Of a DNA stretch of 64,000 nucleotides, positions 58,696 through 64,000 are shown piece by piece (position 1 is the first letter of the stretch; each line of letters opens with the position of its first letter). The DNA comes from Chinchilla lanigera. Taxonomy: Eukaryota > Chordata > Mammalia > Rodentia > Chinchillidae. The position numbers and the translations under genes were made by a program. The stretch covers positions 21,312,645-21,376,644 of the forward strand of contig NW_004955434.1 of the NCBI RefSeq assembly GCF_000276665.1, written 5' to 3'. A model generated the notes under the pieces. That model saw nothing but the letters and a program-made list of their open reading frames with translations, did no database searches and was not told the DNA's origin.

Positions 58696-61289
58696 CATGC
58701 CAGGAAACGTGGAGGGCTAACCGGCTCACTCTGAAACTAATTCCTTTCTTGATTCCAATCCTAGAGGTTGACATCAAAGTCCCAGGTAAGACCAACACAC
58801 AGCAGCAGTGGGGATCACATGACCCCAGGAGCTCAGGGATGGGGCCTCCTCTCGATATAGTGGAGGAACCACAGTGATTCTCTTCCATCTGGAGAGGAAA
58901 ATTCATGCTTGGTTAGGATTTGAGAGAGGAGATCAGCACAAACTGCAGAGTGGGGATGGCGGTTGATCAAGCTGAGCAGTGACAAACGCCGTGCCGTGAC
59001 AGCAGCTTCCCAGGCATTGTGGGGTCACTGTTCGGTTCTCATTATTTCTGAACCAAGTAGGACTGAGCACCTGTCAGAAGTTATCATGTCATCAGGTGGG
59101 GTTCAAGGAAGTCCCCCCAAAGAGGAAAATAGGGACCTCAACTCGCCCCGATAGATCCTCGATTCATCATGGAAAAGCATTTCAAGACGCATCTGTAAGA
59201 GGCATAGGAAGACTTATTAACAGAATCAAAGAAGTACACACTCAGCAAAGGACTACAGGTGCTCAATGGGCAAGGTGCACTACGGTCTGGAGTTGAGGGC
59301 ATATATGTGATTCTTGGGGTTTCTTCAAGATGGTGACCTAGGGTGTTTATCCTTTGAGTTATTTATTATAGACCTAGTGTCTGCCGGGTTACCCCATTAG
59401 TGGACTAAAGCAAAAACTGAAAATCAATTATGTTAACATGCAGACCATTTGCATGTGTTTGAAATTTAGAGAGATGGCACCCAATTAATATTGCTTTTTG
59501 AGGGTACAAGTCCGTGAAATATGTGGATTTATAGTATTGAAAGTAAGCCATTAGCCAAATGGATGGACTTACTGTATCTCTAAGACCCTCAGGAATTCGG
59601 GAGGAGTCTAGAAGGGGAAAAAGGTCTACAGGTGAAAAAGGAATTGTAACCTTGGTTAACTTTGACTATGTCTTGAAGACACAATTTTCTCAAAATTATA
59701 ATTTTTGTCTCCTTTCTACCTATATTTCTTCTATCATACCTCAATTAGAGGCTTAGGTTTTCCCCAGTCCATGTGGCTAAGGACTCTATTAAACATAGAA
59801 CAGTTGTCCCACTTATATCATCCTGCTACTATTTTAGAAGTTGGCACCAAAGTAAATCAGGTGTGGCGTTTTTGAGGTAAATGATACAACTGTATAGAAT
59901 GCTTCTTCAAAAGCGTGTGTTCAAAGTCCCCTGGAACCCTACCTGGCATGTGAGAACTGCTTGCCAAGGCTGCTTAGGTCATCCCCAACAACCACGTGGC
60001 AAATACCAGGGCAGTTTATTTCTCTTACTAGGCTGTTAGTCCCTGGTCTTTGAAGAGTACAGGTTCCAGGCTTTCTGTTGCTTATGTCCAATGTTCCTCC
60101 ATAGCTACTCATCGCAGTCTGCTTCTTTGGTTCTTCTTTATTGCCTATATCTTTTCTGCTCATGACAGAGTAAAACTAGAAGTCAGAAAAAAGAAACTTT
60201 AGCAATTATACCAATGCATGGCTACTGAACAACACATATTTGAATGAATACTGGGAGAGTGAATGAGTCTGATGAGAAATTGTTACAGACATTTCAGCAT
60301 ATTAAACAGTTAAAGGCATAGATCTGGAACTTAAAATACAGATATGCCAACCATTGTCAGTTTAGCAGCCAACACTATTCAAGGGGTGACTGGGAGTCAT
60401 AGATGGGATCACCTTGGAAGAGGAAAAGCATGATGTGAGGAAAAAGCACAAACCATAATGCTAGGAAAACCTAGTTAAACTGTGGGAGGAAAATAGAGAA
60501 AAAGATAACCTATCATGTAGGAAAACATCTTAAAAATAGATTCATAGTAAAGGAGCTTTTTCCCTAAAGAAGGGTCAATATCAAAATTCAGAGGAGCAAA
60601 CACAATGCCAAATAAGTGCGGACCAGCACTTACAGGACCTTGATGACAGGCAGCCACTGGCGACCCTGCGGAGGGTGACATCAGTGTGGATGTGGCACTG
60701 ATGTCAGACCAGCAATGAACTAAGCACAAGTGGGAGTGGGGGGACAGCGCCGCAAGGGGCGCGTCACACCTCTAAGTATTTTCAGTTACTGTCGAAGGAC
60801 ATTAGCCAGTGAAAATCTAGAAAACCCCAATACTTGTTTCTCCACAGAAACAGCAAAAGCTGCCAATAAGTGACTGAACTAAACAGGAACTCTGACAAAG
60901 AGCCAAATGTCTATAAAAACCAAGTAAATACCAAATGGGGGGCACCTCCAAGATGGCAGGAAATGTCACGGCATTGGTACTCACCATGCTCTTCTCAGGG
61001 CAGCACGGTCTTCCTCTGAGGGTGATGGCAGGTACTACTCCTAAGAGTTGTGAGAGGACTACAAGCCCCTGATGAATTGAGACAAGAGACTATGGGTACA
61101 AACAACAGGCTGCCTCAACTCCCAAGACCCTAAGACTAAGATGTTAAGACACTCAGAGGCCGCCGTGTATATAAGGGAATTGAGACCGCTGAACCAACCT
61201 TAAGCTTTCACCTCAGCTTGGAGCAAACCCACCTAATCACTGAAGAACTGCCTCACCACATGACTAGTCTCCAAAACCTGAGAGGTTGC

Positions 61290-63810
61290 TGTGTTTTCAA
61301 AAAAAAAATCACAGAAGTAGAAAAACATAGTATTGGACATACCCAGACGAGGACTTTAAAACAACTGTCTTAATCCAGGTGTGGTGGTGCATGCCTATAA
61401 TCCCAGCACGTGGGAGGCTGAGGCAAAAGGATTGAGGCCAGCCTGAACTGCATAATGAGGTCCTGTCTTGAAAAAATAAATAAAACTACTATCTTCACTA
61501 AGCATTAAAAATGATCAACAGAGACAGAAATTATAAAAGTAACTAATGAGAAACTTTGGAGCTGAAAATACAGTAAATTTAAAACTTCACCAGATGCATT
61601 CAAAAGCAGATTTAGCAGGCAGAGGAAAGAGCTACCAAACTGGAAGTCAGAACAATTTACATCATTAAGATTAAGAAAATGAACAGATCCTAAGGGACTT
61701 TTCAGACACCTTCAAGTGAACCAATGTACACGTTGTGGAAATTACAGAAGAGACAGAGAAGAGGCTAAGGGATTATCTGAAGAAATAATGGCCCTAAACC
61801 CCCAAATTTGATGAAAGATATGAATATACAAATACAAGAAGGTCACTATATCTAAGTAGGATACACCCGGAGAGAGTTACTTCAAGACATACTATAATCA
61901 AGCTCTTAAAGAACAAATCCTGAAAGCATCAAGAAAGAAGAAGCAACTCATCTTGTACAAGGGATCTTCAATAACATTATCAACTATGATGTTTTAGCAG
62001 GAACCTACAGGACACAAGCAGTGGGATTATACTTAAAGTCCTGAAAAAAAAAAAAGAAACCAATCAAAAATTCAATATCCAATGATAAAAATATGTTATA
62101 AACATTGAAACACAATATTTTGTAAGATTAATAGGCACTAATAATAAAAGGGAAGGATGAAAGAATAAAGAATTAAAATAAAAACTAAAACATAGAACTA
62201 TGAAAGAAACCTACTAAGAAATGAGGGGTTAATACAAAATAACTATAATTTAGCTAATTGACTATTCCTTCAATTTTGTATTTGGACCAATATTGTATAA
62301 ATAAAAAGAAACCAATTTTGAGATACATGCACTTATCAAAAATGATTAATATCCAGCAAAACCACTCCTGCAAAATGAGGGAGAAATTAAGATACTCCAA
62401 CATAAAACCAAAGGAGTTTATTGCTACTGTACATGGCTATAAGAAATGCTAAAAGTTGTCCTGGTTAAAATAAGAGGATGTAAATATAGGTTATCATCCC
62501 TTTGTGGTTAAATATTACTTCATGTTTACATGTAGCATATTTTGCCCACTAATCTGTTGAATGGCATTCACCATTGATTCTATATCTTAACTCTTGTAAA
62601 TAGGAGGATAGTATGTTAAGTTAAATAAATCACAGGGATATAGACTAGGGATTACTAGAAGCTGGAAAGGTGGGGAGGGAGATCAAATAACAGGTACCAA
62701 AATAATCCCATAGAAGGGACAAGTTCTAGTACTTTATAGCATGATGAGATGACTATAGTTCACATAAACTGTTATGTATTTAGTGAATAAATAGAAGAGC
62801 TAGAAACCTCCAAACGTGAAGTACTGATAAAGAGATAGAAACACTACCTTAATTTGATCAGAATATATTATGTACAAGTATTGAAATATCACACCATACC
62901 CCATAACTATATACAATTATTGCATTAACCAAAAAATATTTTACAGCAAGCTTGATGCTAACACAGAGTCCCTGGCACCCCTAGTTGTCCCCTACACCAG
63001 GAGAAACACTAGCATCATTTCCTTCCATCTGGGGTCACCTCCTCGGCATCCAGTAACCAACTGCTCAACACTTAATTGGATTTTGTCCTTTATCTTCCTT
63101 CAAAGTGATAAAGCATTTGTGATGTGTTTCAGAAATTTTTAAAACTTACTTTTTAAAAATCTCTAAGGGGACAGAAATGTTACCTACCTTGATTTAATCA
63201 TTATACATTGTACATAGATGTCAAATTATCACGCTGTGTCCCATAAGTATGTAGAGTTAAAATGAAAGATGCATAGTAACACCATGCCACATTAAGATAT
63301 AAAGATTGCCAGTAAAGGCAAATGTGTGGGCAAATATGAAAACTAGTACTATTGTAATTTGATTTGTTGCCCCACTTTTGTTTTTTATGGGGTTTAAAAG
63401 ACAAAAGCCTAAAAATAATAACTTTTTTTTTTGGTTTTGCATCAATAAAGTCTGGAGAAGAACAGCTATAGAGATGTAGTTTGTATGTGGTTGATGGCAG
63501 TGCAAATTAGATTGCTATAATTTTTGGATATGATATAGAATCCCCATGTTAATGACAGGAAAAAATACCTCTAGATTATGCTCAGAGGGAAATTAAAAGA
63601 AATAAAAACCTATTACTATAAAAAAAATACAAAAAGTAGTAATGGAATATATTTCTGGTAAACACAAGCCAAAAGAAAGCTGGCATGTCTCTGTACTGAC
63701 ACCTGACAAAGTAGAATATATATTGCTACTGATAAAAGAGCCAGTAAGAGAGTCAATATACCAAAGAGACATAATAATTATGAATATATATGCATGGCAT
63801 ATCAGAGCTC
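61290..63810 (+). mobile_element. L1/HAL1-like sequence, ORF1 and 3' UTR remnants
   Basis: Forward text with ORF1-type wording (AAATTTGATGAAAGATATGA, AAAGCATCAAGAAAGAAGAA, CTCATCTTGTACAAGGGATC, ATGAGGGAGAAATTAAGATA) up to about 62450. Then come 3' UTR-like blocks (GGGATTACTAGAAGCTGGAA, ACTATATACAATTATTGC). Several old L1 pieces may be nested. Frames are broken throughout. Confidence 0.65.
61375..61481 (+). mobile_element. B1 SINE inside the L1-like region
   Basis: CCAGGTGTGGTGGTGCATGC, CTATAATCCCAGCACGTGGG and GAGGTCCTGTCTTGAAAAAA. Flanking AAAACAACTGTCTT (before) and AAAACTACTATCTT (after) look like diverged target duplications. Confidence 0.9.
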
Positions 63811-63821
63811 TTTATACTTTA

Positions 63822-64000
63822 ATTTTTTTTTTAAAGAATAAAAGAAGGATAACATAATAATAGGGGGGACTTAGCAAATTACAGACAAAATGGTAGGAAA
63901 TTATCAATGGTTATCGTTTTACATATTATTGTCTACAAAATAGTTTCTCAGGAAAACAAATAGACAAATAATAGTGAGTTACAGACAAAAGAAGTAGGAG
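63822..64000 (-). mobile_element. Second copy of the gag-pro element tail, cut by window end
   Basis: From the T run at about 63822, the plus strand reads AAATTACAGACAAAATGGTA, TATCAATGGTTATCGTTTTA and CTCAGGAAAACAAATAGACA. This matches 47930-48110 at roughly 90% by eye, including tail unit 1 and the start of unit 2. Orientation is minus. The body, and any gag-pro part, would lie to the right of the window. Confidence 0.85.

Larger units (their letters stand above)
58170..64000 (+). other. Intron downstream of exon f (partial)
   Basis: Begins with the donor GTAAGG and runs past the window end. It contains a MER5-type hAT relic (58520-58695), a long forward L1-like region with a B1 inside it (61290-63810), and the start of another retrocopy tail (63822-64000). 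58700-61290 is AT-rich and unassigned; parts near 59090-59760 read like an old LTR but I cannot name one. Confidence 0.7.

Overview
The window is mammalian nuclear DNA, almost certainly from a rodent. It carries rodent B1 SINEs and BC1-type ID SINEs next to old mammalian repeats (MIR, L2, L1, MaLR LTRs, hAT relics). One composite at 39323-39460 looks like a B1 followed by an ID piece, an arrangement I associate with squirrel-related and guinea-pig-related rodents rather than mice and rats. The ID consensus here also looks non-murine, so a hystricomorph (guinea-pig-like) or other non-murid rodent is my best guess. This is an inference from repeats, not a species identification.

Only one protein-coding gene is supported. 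Six exons on the plus strand (8974-9102, 21176-21352, 24553-24687, 53143-53355, 55111-55291, 57962-58169) join in phase through GT-AG introns. They give about 347 continuous codons of a secreted ADAMTS-like protein: two immunoglobulin-like domains, two thrombospondin type 1 repeats and the start of a third. I recognise it as the C-terminal part of ADAMTSL1 (punctin-1); the paralogue ADAMTSL3 is the main alternative. The 5' exons, and the last TSP1 and PLAC exons, lie outside the window. Introns in the window run from 1.8 to 28.5 kb, and nearly all of the 64 kb is intron.

The introns hold most of the structure. From left to right: a degraded L1 (about 6250-8560) split by a MaLR-type LTR, with a 144-bp inverted repeat around it; an ERVL-type provirus with two LTRs and a Leu-tRNA primer site (13655-17419); a second inverted repeat with 142-bp arms (22756-22897 and 23368-23509) that is 93% identical; many MaLR/MLT LTRs, mostly antisense to the gene; a small element with terminal inverted repeats (36563-36766); and a minus-strand L1 (about 47340-50640) interrupted by a 2.05-kb insertion. 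That insertion (47930-49976) carries a gammaretrovirus-like gag zinc-finger and protease relic. It ends in a poly(A) tract and is bounded by an 11-bp target duplication, so it looks like an L1-mobilised copy of a retroviral transcript. Two more copies of its 3' tail occur at 38053-38206 and at the right edge (63822-64000). I consider this family, together with the two near-equal inverted repeats, the most unusual content.

I found no tRNA, rRNA or miRNA gene, no CpG-island promoter and no second host gene that I could defend.
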